A stretch of 64,000 nucleotides of DNA from Pseudomonadota bacterium (GTDB lineage: Bacteria; Pseudomonadota; Alphaproteobacteria; Rhodobacterales; Rhodobacteraceae), in contig JAIUPD010000012.1 in NCBI GenBank assembly GCA_020161615.1, positions 105,956 through 169,955 of the forward strand. Reading direction: 5' to 3'. Shown in pieces: positions 54,018-63,042 of this stretch. Within the stretch, counting starts at the first letter, position 1. Each line of letters begins with the position of its first letter. The notes beneath the pieces are model-generated. The model did not search any database. It was not told the origin of the DNA and saw only the letters and a list, made by a program, of their open reading frames with translations. The translations under genes were made by a program, and so were the position numbers.

Positions 54018-55673
54018 ATGAGCCAGACCAAGCAACGCCGTCCCAAGGCCGAGACGCCCAAGGGGTTCCGCGATTATTTCGGTGCCGAGGTGACGGCCCG
54101 CAAGGAGATGCTGGACCGCATCGCCCGGGTCTATCATCGCTATGGCTTCGATCCGCTGGAGACCTCGGCGGTGGAGACGGTCGAGGCGCTGGGCAAGTTC
54201 CTGCCCGATGTGGACCGCCCGAACGAGGGGGTTTTCGCCTGGCAGGAAGACGGCGGCGCGGAAGGCAAGGCGGGCGACTGGCTGGCGCTGCGCTATGACC
54301 TGACCGCCCCCCTGGCCCGGGTCGCGGCGCAGTATCGCAACGATCTGCCCAGCCCCTACCGGCGCTATGCCATGGGGCCGGTCTGGCGCAACGAGAAGCC
54401 CGGCCCGGGCCGGTTCCGCCAGTTCTATCAATGCGATGCGGATACGGTCGGTGCCTCGACCGTGGCCGCCGATGCCGAGATCTGCGCCATGCTGGCGGAT
54501 GTGTTCGAGGATCTGGGCCTCGGCGGCGATTTCGTCGTGCGCATCAACAACCGCAAGGTGCTGAACGGGGTGATGGAGGCGGCGGGGGTTCTGGACCCGG
54601 CCGATCCGTCGAAATTCGAGGCCGAGCGGGGGATCGTCCTGCGGGCGATCGACAAGCTGGACCGGCTGGGCGAGGACGGGGTGCGCGCGCTCTTGGGCGA
54701 GGGGCGCAAGGACGAGTCGGGCGATTTCACCAAGGGGGCGGGGCTCAGTGCGCGGCAAGTTGCCAAGTTGTTAGAGTTTGTTAGGATTTCGTCCCGAATT
54801 GATGACCTAACGGATCGGATCAATTCGAAACAGGTGTCTGTCGGAGACACAATTGCTGAAAAGTTTGAACAACTATATCCGAAGCTACTGCGCGTTCTCG
54901 TCAGACCAAGTGCGACAGAAGAACACATCGAAAAGTTCTATCGGAACGTCGCCGCAGTCGCCGTGCTCCACGACTTGGTAGGTGAGACTAAGTCTGGTAG
55001 TGAGGGAATCGACGAATTAGTCGAGATGGTCGATTTGCTGTCAGCGCAGGGCTATGGGTCCGACCGGGTGGTCATCGACCCCTCGGTCGTGCGGGGCCTC
55101 GGCTATTACACCGGCCCGGTGTTCGAGGCGGAGTTGACCTTCGAGATCCTCGACGAGAAGGGCCGCAAGCGGCAGTTCGGCTCGGTCGCCGGGGGCGGGC
55201 GCTATGACGATCTGGTCAAGCGCTTCACCGGGCAGGCGGTGCCGGCGACGGGGATTTCCATCGGCGTGGACCGGCTGCTGGCGGCGCTGAACGCCAAGGG
55301 GCGGGTCGTGGCGGATACCACGGGGCCGGTCGTCGTCACGGTGATGGATCGGTCGCGAATGTCTGACTATCAGAAGATGGTCGGCGAGCTGCGCCGGGCG
55401 GGCATTCGTGCCGAGGTCTACCTGGGCAACCCCAAGAACTTCGGCAACCAGTTGAAATACGCGGATAAACGCGGCTCGCCGGTCGCGATCATCCAGGGTT
55501 CGGACGAGGCGGCGCGGGGCGTGGTGCAGGTCAAGGATCTGGTCTTGGGTGCCAGGATCGCCGAGAGTGCGACGCTCGAGGAATGGAAGGACCGGCCGGC
55601 GCAGGTTGAGGTGCCGGTGGCCGATCTGGTCGCCACGGTCAGGGACATGCTGGCCAAGGATTCGCGGGGATGA
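54018..55673 (+). CDS. hisS: Histidyl-tRNA synthetase
   Basis: 551 residues from ATG 54018. Motif 1/2 regions [11 protein letters not shown] and [21 protein letters not shown] (given as [16 protein letters not shown]), and the histidine-binding [16 protein letters not shown] with GGGRYDDLV are intact; anticodon domain at the C-terminus. Anomaly: residues ~247-343 (54756-55046) are clearly lower in GC, use codons avoided elsewhere (TTA, ATA, AGT, GTA) and make the insertion domain between motifs 2 and 3 about 40 residues longer than I recall for relatives. The frame stays open and both flanks are normal, so the enzyme is probably active. Overlaps hisZ by four bases. Confidence 0.96.
   Translation: MSQTKQRRPKAETPKGFRDYFGAEVTARKEMLDRIARVYHRYGFDPLETSAVETVEALGKFLPDVDRPNEGVFAWQEDGGAEGKAGDWLALRYDLTAPLARVAAQYRNDLPSPYRRYAMGPVWRNEKPGPGRFRQFYQCDADTVGASTVAADAEICAMLADVFEDLGLGGDFVVRINNRKVLNGVMEAAGVLDPADPSKFEAERGIVLRAIDKLDRLGEDGVRALLGEGRKDESGDFTKGAGLSARQVAKLLEFVRISSRIDDLTDRINSKQVSVGDTIAEKFEQLYPKLLRVLVRPSATEEHIEKFYRNVAAVAVLHDLVGETKSGSEGIDELVEMVDLLSAQGYGSDRVVIDPSVVRGLGYYTGPVFEAELTFEILDEKGRKRQFGSVAGGGRYDDLVKRFTGQAVPATGISIGVDRLLAALNAKGRVVADTTGPVVVTVMDRSRMSDYQKMVGELRRAGIRAEVYLGNPKNFGNQLKYADKRGSPVAIIQGSDEAARGVVQVKDLVLGARIAESATLEEWKDRPAQVEVPVADLVATVRDMLAKDSRG
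54756..55046 (+). other. Low-GC in-frame segment inside hisS
   Basis: Hand count gives 54 G+C of 120 bases (45%) at 54781-54900 versus 40 of 60 (67%) at 54541-54600. It contains two inverted repeats: CGAATTGAT (54795-54803) with ATCAATTCG (54819-54827), and GTGTCT (54834-54839) with AGACAC (54845-54850). It encodes helical, charged sequence ([40 protein letters not shown]). No target-site duplication was recognised. No intein motifs. Confidence 0.75.
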
Positions 55674-56779
55674 GCATCGTCACGCCTGCGGCCCGGGCCG
55701 AGGGGCAACGGCTCTTCGGGGCGTTCCAGACCTGGGGCGCGGTGCCGGTCGAGGCGGCGGTGCTGCAACCGGCCGAGACGCTGTTGGACCTTTATGGCGA
55801 GGATATCCGCGCCCGGGCCTATGTCACGCAGGACCCGGTGCAGGGCGAGATGATGCTGCGGCCGGATTTTACCGTGCCGGTGGTGCAGGCGCATATGGCG
55901 GTGGGCGCCGAGCCCGCGCGCTATTGCTATCTGGGCGAGGTGTTCCGCAAGCAGGAGGACGGGGGCGCGCGCGCCTCGGAATACCTGCAAGTGGGGTACG
56001 AGGTTTTTGACCGCGACCAACCGCTGCGCGCGGATGCGGAGGTTTTCGCGTTGTTTTCCCGCATGTTGGCGGGCAAGGGCCTGCGCGCCGCGACCGGCGA
56101 TATCGGCATTCTCATTGCCGCGGTGAAGGGCCTGCCGACCAGCGACACCCGCAAGGCGGCGCTGATGCGGCACCTCTGGCGGCCGCAGCGCTTCCGGGCG
56201 CTGCTGGAGCGTTTCGCGGGGCGGGCGCCGCTGCCCAAGGGGCGGGCCGAACTGCTGGCGCGGCTGGCCGGGGGCGATCCGGTGGCCAGCGAGGCGCCGC
56301 AGATCGGCCTCAGGACCCGGGCCGAGATCGAGGCGCGGATGGCGAAACTGGCCGAGGATGCGGCGACCGCGCCCATTCCGGGCGATGTGGTCGACGCGTT
56401 GGAGGCGTTGATCCAACTCTCGGAAAAGTCCCGCAAGGCCCTGGAAGACATGCGGAAAATCGCATCGGTCCTGCCCTGGATCGCGCCATCGCTGGACCTG
56501 TTCGAGGAACGGCTCGCGGTGCTGGCCGCGCATGGGGTGGACGTCGCCTCGCTCGATTTCGAGGCCTCCTACGGCCGCACGACGCTGGAATATTACGACG
56601 GGTTCGTCTTCGGCTTCTACGCCGAGGCGCGGCCGGACCTGCCGCCCGTCGCCACCGGCGGGCGCTATGACGCGCTGACCGCGGTGCTGGGCGCCGATCA
56701 GAACGGTGGCCGCTCGATCCCCGCGGTGGGCGGCGTGATCCGCCCGGCGCTGGTCGTGGAACTGGAGGGCCGGACGTGA
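55670..56779 (+). CDS. hisZ: ATP phosphoribosyltransferase regulatory subunit HisZ
   Basis: 369 residues from ATG 55670, which overlaps the hisS stop. Synthetase-like fold without the catalytic motifs: [46 protein letters not shown]. Required partner of the short HisG to form the active first enzyme of histidine synthesis and its feedback inhibition by histidine. Overlaps hisG (GTGA). Confidence 0.93.
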   Translation: MSIVTPAARAEGQRLFGAFQTWGAVPVEAAVLQPAETLLDLYGEDIRARAYVTQDPVQGEMMLRPDFTVPVVQAHMAVGAEPARYCYLGEVFRKQEDGGARASEYLQVGYEVFDRDQPLRADAEVFALFSRMLAGKGLRAATGDIGILIAAVKGLPTSDTRKAALMRHLWRPQRFRALLERFAGRAPLPKGRAELLARLAGGDPVASEAPQIGLRTRAEIEARMAKLAEDAATAPIPGDVVDALEALIQLSEKSRKALEDMRKIASVLPWIAPSLDLFEERLAVLAAHGVDVASLDFEASYGRTTLEYYDGFVFGFYAEARPDLPPVATGGRYDALTAVLGADQNGGRSIPAVGGVIRPALVVELEGRT

Positions 56780-57465
56780 GCGTGAAGATCGGCGTGCCGT
56801 CCAAGGGGCGGCTGATGGAGAAGACCTTCGACTGGTTCGCGGCGCGGGGCATCGCCATGAAGCGGACCGGGGCCGAGCGGGAATATTCCGGCGCGGTCGA
56901 GGGGATCGAGGGCGTCGATCTGGTGCTGCTCAGCGCCTCGGAGATCCCGCGCGAACTGGCCGCGGGGCGCATCCATCTGGGCGTGACCGGGACCGACCTC
57001 GTTCATGAAAAGCTGGGCAATGGCAAGGACTTGGTGGACGATCTTGCGCCCATGGGATTCGGCCATGCCGACCTGATCATCGCCGTCCCCGACTGCTGGG
57101 TCGATGTCGAGACGCTGGACGATCTGGACGCGGCGGCGGCGGCATTCCGGGCGGACCATGGCTTCCGCCTGCGGATCGCGACCAAGTACCACCGGCTGGT
57201 GCGGGATTACCTGCGTGCCCATGGCGTCGCCGATTACCAGCTGGTCGACAGCCAGGGCGCGACCGAGGGCACGATCCGCAACGGCACGGCCGAGGCGGTG
57301 GCGGATATCACCTCGACCGGGGAGACCCTGCGCGCCAACCATTTGAAAATCCTCGATGGCGAGCCGATCTTGCGCTCGCAGGCGACGCTCTTCGCCTCGC
57401 GCGTGGCGCCTTGCGATGCGGCCGAGGCGGCGGCGCTGGCGGCGTTGAAGGCGCGGCTGGCATGA
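56776..57465 (+). CDS. hisG: ATP phosphoribosyltransferase, short form
   Basis: 229 residues from GTG 56776, overlapping the hisZ stop. IGVPSKGRLMEKTFDWFA, then GVTGTDLVHEK, the phosphoribosyl-binding ATKYHRLVRDYLR and SQGATEGTIRNGTAEAVADI (given in part: GATEGTIRNGTAEAVADI). The regulatory C-terminal domain of long HisG is absent, consistent with HisZ being present. Catalyses condensation of ATP and PRPP, the first step of histidine synthesis. Overlaps the HAD gene by four bases. Confidence 0.96.
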   Translation: MSVKIGVPSKGRLMEKTFDWFAARGIAMKRTGAEREYSGAVEGIEGVDLVLLSASEIPRELAAGRIHLGVTGTDLVHEKLGNGKDLVDDLAPMGFGHADLIIAVPDCWVDVETLDDLDAAAAAFRADHGFRLRIATKYHRLVRDYLRAHGVADYQLVDSQGATEGTIRNGTAEAVADITSTGETLRANHLKILDGEPILRSQATLFASRVAPCDAAEAAALAALKARLA

Positions 57466-58124
57466 GCGGGGCGATCGACGGGATCGAGGGTGTCCGCGCC
57501 GTGGTCTGGGATTTCGACGGCGTTCTCAACCGCGCCGGGCGGCCCGACAAGGCAGGGATTTTCCCCTGGCAGGCCAAGGTTGCCGGGGATTTGGGAATCG
57601 ACGCGGCGGCGATGGCGCAGGCGGTCTTTCGGCGCGACAAGGCCGCCTTGATCACCGGCAAGGACGATGTGCTGGACCGTATCGCCGACTGGGCGCGGGG
57701 GGCGGGCGTCGATCTGGACCCGGAGGATGTGCTGGAGATCTGGTTCGAGGCCGACCACGACCCCGATCCCGAACTGGACCGCGTGCTGGGCCTGCTGGCC
57801 GAGGCGGGCGTGGTGCAGGTGATCCTGACCAACAACGAAGCCCGCCGGGCCCGCTGGATCGCCCAGGACGCGGGCTGGGCAGAGCGGGTCGATGCGATCT
57901 TTGCCTCGGGCGAGATCGGGGCGATGAAACCCGCGGCCGAGGCCTATGCGGCGGTCGAGGCGGCGCTGGACATGGCGCCGCACGAGATCCTGATCATCGA
58001 CGACACGCCCGGCCATGTCGAGGCGGCCGAGAAACGCGGCTGGCTGGGCTGGGACTATCAGGCGGGCGGGGCCATGGCGCTGGTGCAGGCCCTGATGCCG
58101 CTGCTGCTGAAAGCGGGCGAATAG
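57462..58124 (+). CDS. HAD-like hydrolase of the his operon
   Basis: 220 residues from ATG 57462, overlapping hisG. Motif I VWDFDGVLNR (DxD with Asp nucleophile and acid), motif II ILTNNEARRA, motif III Lys in GAMKPAAEAY, motif IV IIDDTPGHVEAA. All four HAD phosphatase motifs are intact. Position in a his operon suggests histidinol-phosphate phosphatase, but HAD histidinol phosphatases usually differ, so this is speculative; cap resembles phosphoglycolate-type phosphatases. Confidence 0.85.
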   Translation: MSGAIDGIEGVRAVVWDFDGVLNRAGRPDKAGIFPWQAKVAGDLGIDAAAMAQAVFRRDKAALITGKDDVLDRIADWARGAGVDLDPEDVLEIWFEADHDPDPELDRVLGLLAEAGVVQVILTNNEARRARWIAQDAGWAERVDAIFASGEIGAMKPAAEAYAAVEAALDMAPHEILIIDDTPGHVEAAEKRGWLGWDYQAGGAMALVQALMPLLLKAGE

Positions 58125-58262
58125 GGGTTCGGGCCAGTTTTCAAGCCCTTACGCCCTTGACCGGCGGGTAGGTGCGCCCGTAGCATGTGCCGCTGCCGTT
58201 AACCATGGCGCCTATCCATTGCCAGACAGGGCGCTTGGACGCCCTATCCAGAGGGTATTTCG

Positions 58263-59396
58263 ATGAACCATTCCAGAAGGGCGATGCTTGGCATCGCGTT
58301 GACCCTCGCTGCGGGCCCGGCGCTCGGGCAGCGGGTTGTCGAGTTCGATGTCACGCCGCGGACGTTCTCGCACAGCGATTTCTCGACGGTCGAGGGGCGG
58401 CGTGCGGTGCAGCCCTTGCCCTTCGCCGTGTTCGGTGACAGCAGCCCGAACCGGATGCGCAGCGATACCGGCGCGCCAAGCGTCACGCCCGGCCGGCCGC
58501 CGGTGGCGGGTTCGACCGAGCGGGCGCAAGCGCTCTATCCCGATCAATGGGCCCTTCTGGGCTCGCGCCCGACGCGCGAGGGCGTCCGCCCGCCCGCCGG
58601 CGATCAGGCGGCGCCCGACGGCGGGGTCGATTTCCTGGTCGCGCCTGGCGCCGGCTCCAACCGCAGCAATTTCGCGGGAACGACCGGCGTCTTCACCCAG
58701 TATTGCGAGAATTGCGACGCGCAGAACGTGAACTACCCGCAGATCGCCATCGGGGCGCTGTTCTTCGACATCGCCAGCGGCGGCAGCGCCAGTTGCTCGG
58801 CCTCGGTGATCGGCAACAATACCATCGTGACGGCGGCGCATTGCTGCTACGACCACGATGCCGAGGAGAACAACAGCAACTTCACCTTCGTGCCCGCCTA
58901 TCGTGACGGGGCGGCGCCGGTGGGGGCCTTTTCGGGCATCCGGGCGCGGATCCTTGGCGCCTATCGCAACAATCCCGGCCGGTCGAACGACCTGTGCCTG
59001 ATCCGTCTGGCCCCCGATGCCGGGGGCAATCAGGTCAGCTTCTATACCGGCTGGCTGGGGACCGCGGAGAACTTCGATTATTACCAGAACATGCATGCCG
59101 TGGGCTATCCGGGCAATATAGGCGGCGGACAGTTCCAGGAAGTCTGCACCGCTACCGGCAGCCGTCCGCCCCAGGGGTGCGAGCGCAACAACGTCCTGAA
59201 CATGGGCTGCTCGATGACCTATGGTTCCAGCGGCGGGCCCTGGATCATCTCCTATCGCAATGGCAACTTGGTCAATTCGGTGGTCAGCGGCTATGACAGC
59301 GTCAGCTGTACCGGCGATTTCGGCACCGTGTTCAACGGCCCGCGCTTTGCCTCGAACAACCTGGGCACGCTGTGCGATTCCCCCGGCTGGTGCTGA
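58263..59396 (+). CDS. Secreted trypsin-like serine protease (S1)
   Basis: 377 residues from ATG 58263 (no good ribosome site seen; GGTATTTCG upstream). Signal peptide (MLGIALTLAAGPALGQ). The first ~150 residues are a pro-like or linker region. The catalytic triad is His193 (VTAAHCC), Asp243 (RSNDLCLIRL) and Ser323 (YGSSGGPW). Several Cys pairs (CENC, CSAS, CSMTY, CTGDF, final C) suggest disulfides. Secreted to periplasm or medium; substrate unknown. The gene follows the HAD gene by 138 bases in the same direction. Confidence 0.9.
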   Translation: MNHSRRAMLGIALTLAAGPALGQRVVEFDVTPRTFSHSDFSTVEGRRAVQPLPFAVFGDSSPNRMRSDTGAPSVTPGRPPVAGSTERAQALYPDQWALLGSRPTREGVRPPAGDQAAPDGGVDFLVAPGAGSNRSNFAGTTGVFTQYCENCDAQNVNYPQIAIGALFFDIASGGSASCSASVIGNNTIVTAAHCCYDHDAEENNSNFTFVPAYRDGAAPVGAFSGIRARILGAYRNNPGRSNDLCLIRLAPDAGGNQVSFYTGWLGTAENFDYYQNMHAVGYPGNIGGGQFQEVCTATGSRPPQGCERNNVLNMGCSMTYGSSGGPWIISYRNGNLVNSVVSGYDSVSCTGDFGTVFNGPRFASNNLGTLCDSPGWC

Positions 59397-59432
59397 GGGG
59401 CGTTTGACCGCCGGCTGGCGCTGTCCCCCGGG

Positions 59433-59858
59433 TCAGCGCCAGCCGAATTCCGCCAGCGCCTCGGCCAGTTCGGGCGGCAGCGTCTCTTCGCCCGGACGTG
59501 CCTCGGGCAGGTCCCGCGGCGCATCCTCGGGCTGGAGATAGCGCCAGCCCTGGAAAGGGCGGCGCGGGGCCGGTTCGGTGCGGATCAGCGCCGGGTCGAA
59601 GACCAGCGCGCATCGGCTGATGCCATCGGCGCCCTCGACCGGTTCAAGGCGCAGAATGCGTTGGCGGACCAGCACATTCCCCTTGATGATCCAATAGATC
59701 GAGCCGCCGTCCAGCACCTCGTCGCCGCGCTTGGGCCACATGCGGGTGACATGCCGGGGCAGGCCGCCCGGCAGTTCGGCGGCGCGCTGGCGCTGCCATA
59801 GGGCGAGGTCCTCGACCGAGTCGCAGCCGACGCAGAGTTTGAGAATATGCAGGGCCAT
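59433..59858 (-). CDS. DUF1489 protein
   Basis: 141 residues. MALHILKLCVGCDSVEDL and RHVTRMWPKRGDEVLDGGSI (two separate conserved stretches) are the start and core of DUF1489, a family restricted to alphaproteobacteria, function unknown. It has Cys9 and Cys12. No signal peptide. Divergent from nrdJ. Confidence 0.9.
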   Translation of the reverse strand: MALHILKLCVGCDSVEDLALWQRQRAAELPGGLPRHVTRMWPKRGDEVLDGGSIYWIIKGNVLVRQRILRLEPVEGADGISRCALVFDPALIRTEPAPRRPFQGWRYLQPEDAPRDLPEARPGEETLPPELAEALAEFGWR

Positions 59859-59906
59859 GCCCCCTTATCCCTCTGGCCGGGCGCCGCCGCAAGGCCCCGG
59901 GCGGCG

Positions 59907-59935
59907 TTGACGATAGGGGTATCGCGGACTATGTT
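59907..59935 (+). promoter_or_regulatory. Candidate nrdJ promoter
   Basis: TTGACG (59907-59912), 17 bases, TATGTT (59930-59935). Near-consensus, 80 bases upstream of nrdJ. No cobalamin riboswitch was recognised in the following leader. Confidence 0.55.
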
Positions 59936-60014
59936 GCCTGAGGGCGCGGTCATGCTTTGTTCATGCCGCGCCCTTGCCCTTTCCATCCCCTTCCGAGCCC
60001 GACAGGACCCTCCC

Positions 60015-62501
60015 ATGAGCCGCTTTTCCGCCCCCATCGCCGAGCAGATCTGGGACATGAAATACCGGCTGAAAGACGCCTCGGGCCGGGCGCTGGACGC
60101 CACGCTCGAGGATTCGTGGCGCCGGGTGGCGCGCGATCTGGCCTCGGTCGAGGCCGCGCCCGAGGTCTGGGAAGAGCGATTCTATGCCGCGCTCGAGGAT
60201 TTCCGCTTCCTGCCCGCCGGGCGGATCCTGGCCGGGGCCGGGACCGGGCGGCAGGTGACCTTGTTCAACTGTTTCGTCATGGGGACTATCCCCGACAGCA
60301 TGGGCGGTATCTTCGAGATGCTGAAGGAGGCGGCGCTGACGATGCAGCAGGGCGGCGGCATCGGCTATGATTTCAGCACCATCCGGCCCAAGGGCGCGGC
60401 GGTGCATGGGGTGGCCGCCGATGCCTCGGGGCCGCTCAGCTTCATGGATGTCTGGGATGCGATGTGCCGGACGATCATGTCGGCGGGCTCGCGCCGCGGG
60501 GCGATGATGGCGACCATGCGCTGCGATCACCCGGATATCGAGGATTTCATCGCCGCCAAGCAGGATTCGGCCCGGCTGCGGATGTTCAACCTGTCGGTGC
60601 TGGTGACCGACCCGTTCATGGAGGCGGTGAAAGCGGACGGCAACTGGGATCTGGTGTTCGACGGAAGGGTCTATCGCACGCTGGCTGCGCGCGATCTGTG
60701 GAACCGGATCATGCGCGCGACCTATGATTACGCCGAGCCGGGGGTGATCTTCATCGACCGCATCAACGCCGCCAACAACCTGCGCTATGCCGAGACCATC
60801 GCCGCCACCAACCCCTGCGGCGAGCAGCCGCTGCCGCCCTATGGCGCCTGCCTGCTGGGCTCGATCAACCTGGCGCGGCTGGTCAAGGCGCCCTTCGAGG
60901 CGGGCGCGGGGATCGACACGGCCGAGCTGGACGAGCTGGTGCGGACCGCGGTGCGGATGATGGACAACGTGGTCGATGCCTCGAAATTCCCGCTGCCGCA
61001 GCAGGCGGCCGAGGCTGCCGCCAAGCGCCGCATCGGGCTGGGGGTCACCGGGCTGGCCGATGCGCTTCTGATGATGGGACTGCGCTATGGCTCGGACGAG
61101 GCGGTGGCGCAGACCGAGGCCTGGATGCATGCCATCGCCCGCGCCGCCTATCTCGCCTCGGTCGATCTGGCGCGCGAGAAGGGGGCCTTTCCCCTCTTCG
61201 ACGCCGAAAAATATCTCGCTTCGGGCACGATGCAGGCGATGGATGCGGATGTACGCGAGGCGGTGCGCGACCACGGCATCCGCAACGCGCTGCTGACCTC
61301 GATCGCGCCGACCGGGACCATCAGCCTTTACGCGGGCAACGTGTCCTCGGGCATCGAGCCGGTCTTCGCCTACGCCTATCGCCGCAAGGTGTTGCAACCC
61401 GACGGCTCGCGCACCGAGGAAGAGGTCGTGGATTACGCCGTCTCCCTCTGGCGCGAGAAATTCGGCGACACGCCCTTGCCCGAGCATTTCGTCAGCGCGC
61501 AGACGCTGGCGCCGATGGATCATGTGAAGATGCAGGCGGCGGCGCAGAAATGGATCGACAGCTCCATTTCCAAGACCATCAACTGCCCCGAGGATATCGG
61601 CTTCGAGGCGTTCAAGGACGTCTATCTGGCGGCCTGGGACATGGGCTGCAAGGGCTGCACCACCTACCGGCCCAATGCGGTGACGGGCTCGGTGCTGAGT
61701 GTGACCGGCAGTTCGAGCGATGCCGAGACAGTCTATCGGCAAATTCGCGCGGTCGCGGACAAGCAGAATCTCAGTGACAGGGCCCTTTCGCTGAAAGCTG
61801 GCCTCGGTGCAGGCTACGTGCACTCGATAAAGGCAGAGGGCAAGTCACCGACTCTTAGTTCTCTGAACAAGATTGCCGAGGCCCTTGGTGTCACTTTTTC
61901 CGAGTTGGTCGGCGGCGCATCGGGCACCCGCGAAACCATCGTTCGGGGGGGCGGCGAACCCGACCATCCGCACGGTGACGTGATCTACCTCGCCGAGCCG
62001 CTGGACCGGCCCGAGGCGCTGGAGGGTCAGACCTACAAGCTGAAATGGCCGGTCAGCGAGCACGCGATCTACATCACGGTGAACGATATTGTCGTCGGCG
62101 GGCGCCGGCGCCCCTTCGAGGTGTTCATCAATTCGAAGAACATGGAGCATTACGCCTGGACCGTGGCGCTGACGCGGATGATCTCGGCGGTGTTCCGGCG
62201 GGGTGGCGATGTGAGTTTCGTGGTCGAGGAACTGAAAGCGGTCTTCGACCCGCGCGGCGGCGCCTGGATGGGCGGGCGCTACGTGCCCTCGATCCTGGCG
62301 GCGATCGGCGGCGTGATCGAGGAGCATCTGGTCGCCATCGGCTTTATCGAGGGCGCGGGGCTGGGGCTGAAGTCCGATCCCAAGGCAGCAGCGGTGGCGG
62401 GGGGGCGCCCGGCGGCTTGCCCCTCGTGCGGGGCCTATGAGCTGGTGATGATCGAAGGCTGCATGACCTGCCGCGCCTGCGGTCATTCCAAATGCGGCTG
62501 A
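60015..62501 (+). CDS. nrdJ: Adenosylcobalamin-dependent ribonucleotide reductase (class II) with inserted HTH domain
   Basis: 828 residues from ATG 60015 (the longer frame adds 56 unlikely residues). Class II core: FLPAGRILAGAGTGRQVTLFN with an active-site Cys region, ATNPCGEQPLPPYGACLLGS, LTSIAPTGTISLYAGNVSSG (quoted as APTGTISLYAGNVSSG), and GCKGCTTYRPNA. The C-terminal TSCxxC tail (CPSCGAYELV, CMTCRACGHSKCG) reduces the active site. Makes deoxynucleotides from ribonucleotides with or without oxygen. Anomaly: residues ~573-634 (61731-61918) of the linker before the 'GDVIYLAEPLDRPEAL' part are a complete XRE-type helix-turn-helix. Function of this domain is unknown; the catalytic parts look intact. 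Confidence 0.95.
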   Translation: MSRFSAPIAEQIWDMKYRLKDASGRALDATLEDSWRRVARDLASVEAAPEVWEERFYAALEDFRFLPAGRILAGAGTGRQVTLFNCFVMGTIPDSMGGIFEMLKEAALTMQQGGGIGYDFSTIRPKGAAVHGVAADASGPLSFMDVWDAMCRTIMSAGSRRGAMMATMRCDHPDIEDFIAAKQDSARLRMFNLSVLVTDPFMEAVKADGNWDLVFDGRVYRTLAARDLWNRIMRATYDYAEPGVIFIDRINAANNLRYAETIAATNPCGEQPLPPYGACLLGSINLARLVKAPFEAGAGIDTAELDELVRTAVRMMDNVVDASKFPLPQQAAEAAAKRRIGLGVTGLADALLMMGLRYGSDEAVAQTEAWMHAIARAAYLASVDLAREKGAFPLFDAEKYLASGTMQAMDADVREAVRDHGIRNALLTSIAPTGTISLYAGNVSSGIEPVFAYAYRRKVLQPDGSRTEEEVVDYAVSLWREKFGDTPLPEHFVSAQTLAPMDHVKMQAAAQKWIDSSISKTINCPEDIGFEAFKDVYLAAWDMGCKGCTTYRPNAVTGSVLSVTGSSSDAETVYRQIRAVADKQNLSDRALSLKAGLGAGYVHSIKAEGKSPTLSSLNKIAEALGVTFSELVGGASGTRETIVRGGGEPDHPHGDVIYLAEPLDRPEALEGQTYKLKWPVSEHAIYITVNDIVVGGRRRPFEVFINSKNMEHYAWTVALTRMISAVFRRGGDVSFVVEELKAVFDPRGGAWMGGRYVPSILAAIGGVIEEHLVAIGFIEGAGLGLKSDPKAAAVAGGRPAACPSCGAYELVMIEGCMTCRACGHSKCG
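61731..61918 (+). other. In-frame XRE/CI-like helix-turn-helix domain inside nrdJ
   Basis: Residues ~573-634 read VYRQIRAVADKQNLSDRALS, LKAGLGAGYVHSIKAEGKSP, then TLSSLNKIAEALGVTFSELV: five-helix HTH_3 pattern with LSDRALSLKAGL (helix 2) and GYVHSIKAEG (recognition helix), like alphaproteobacterial phage CI/S24 repressors. Hand count gives 34 of 60 G+C (57%) in each of the windows 61741-61800 and 61801-61860, below the flanking sequence. No intein or splicing residues are present. Confidence 0.85.
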
Positions 62502-62622
62502 GGGGGCTTTCGGCCCTGCGCTGAAGGGGACCCCTCCCTGCCGGCCGAAGGGTTGACCGACAAACGCCGGGGCCGAGGCGCCGGCGCTCTTGGCTGGCGG
62601 GCGTCCCGGCCGCAGGTCCGCC

Positions 62623-62967
62623 TCAGCTTTTGGCCATATCCCCGGCCTCGGCCCAGTCGTAAAGGTCCGAGAGGATCCCGCGCAGCCCCTCGCCCCGGGG
62701 GCTGAGGACATAGCTGACCTCGCGCGGGTAGACATTGCTTTCGACCCGCCGCACCAGGTCGCGCCCGGTCATGCCCGCCAGCCGCTCGGTCAGGACCTTG
62801 GGCGAGATGCGCGGCAGCAGCGCCTGCAGTTCCGAATAGCGCTTTGGCCCGCCCGAGAGATGCCAGAGCAGGAGGGCGTTCCAGCGGTGGCCCAGAAAGC
62901 CCAGCCAATCCTCGGCCAGGCATTCGTCAGGTCGGCAGACGGTCGTTTCGGGCATCGGGCTTCCCAT
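62623..62967 (-). CDS. HxlR-family transcriptional regulator
   Basis: 114 residues from ATG 62967; ATG 62955 (GGGAAG upstream) is also possible and would drop four residues. HxlR winged helix: GHRWNALLLWHLSGGPKRYS, SPKVLTERLAGM, VSYVLSPRGEGL. N-terminal cysteines in VCRPDECLAEDW resemble the redox-sensing Cys of QorR/HypR-type members. Divergent from an NAD(P)-binding gene, the usual layout for a redox-sensing repressor controlling an oxidoreductase; that gene is disrupted here. Confidence 0.85.
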   Translation of the reverse strand: MGSPMPETTVCRPDECLAEDWLGFLGHRWNALLLWHLSGGPKRYSELQALLPRISPKVLTERLAGMTGRDLVRRVESNVYPREVSYVLSPRGEGLRGILSDLYDWAEAGDMAKS

Positions 62968-63042
62968 TTGGTTAGTCCTGAGTCGCTGTGATTTCAGCGC
63001 GCGGGGGACCTGCTTCAGGTCCGGTAGCGCAAGGAATGCGAC

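Noticed and set aside
54756-55046. Intein or group I/II intron in hisS
   Set aside because: The segment stays in frame, lacks splicing or endonuclease motifs, and is too short for such introns.
59859-60014. Cobalamin riboswitch before nrdJ
   Set aside because: The leader after the promoter is only about 80 bases and has no B12-box sequence.
61731-61918. Intein in nrdJ
   Set aside because: Ribonucleotide reductases are common intein hosts, but there are no splicing residues at the edges (no Cys/Ser start, no His-Asn end) and 62 residues is too short. An HTH domain fits much better.
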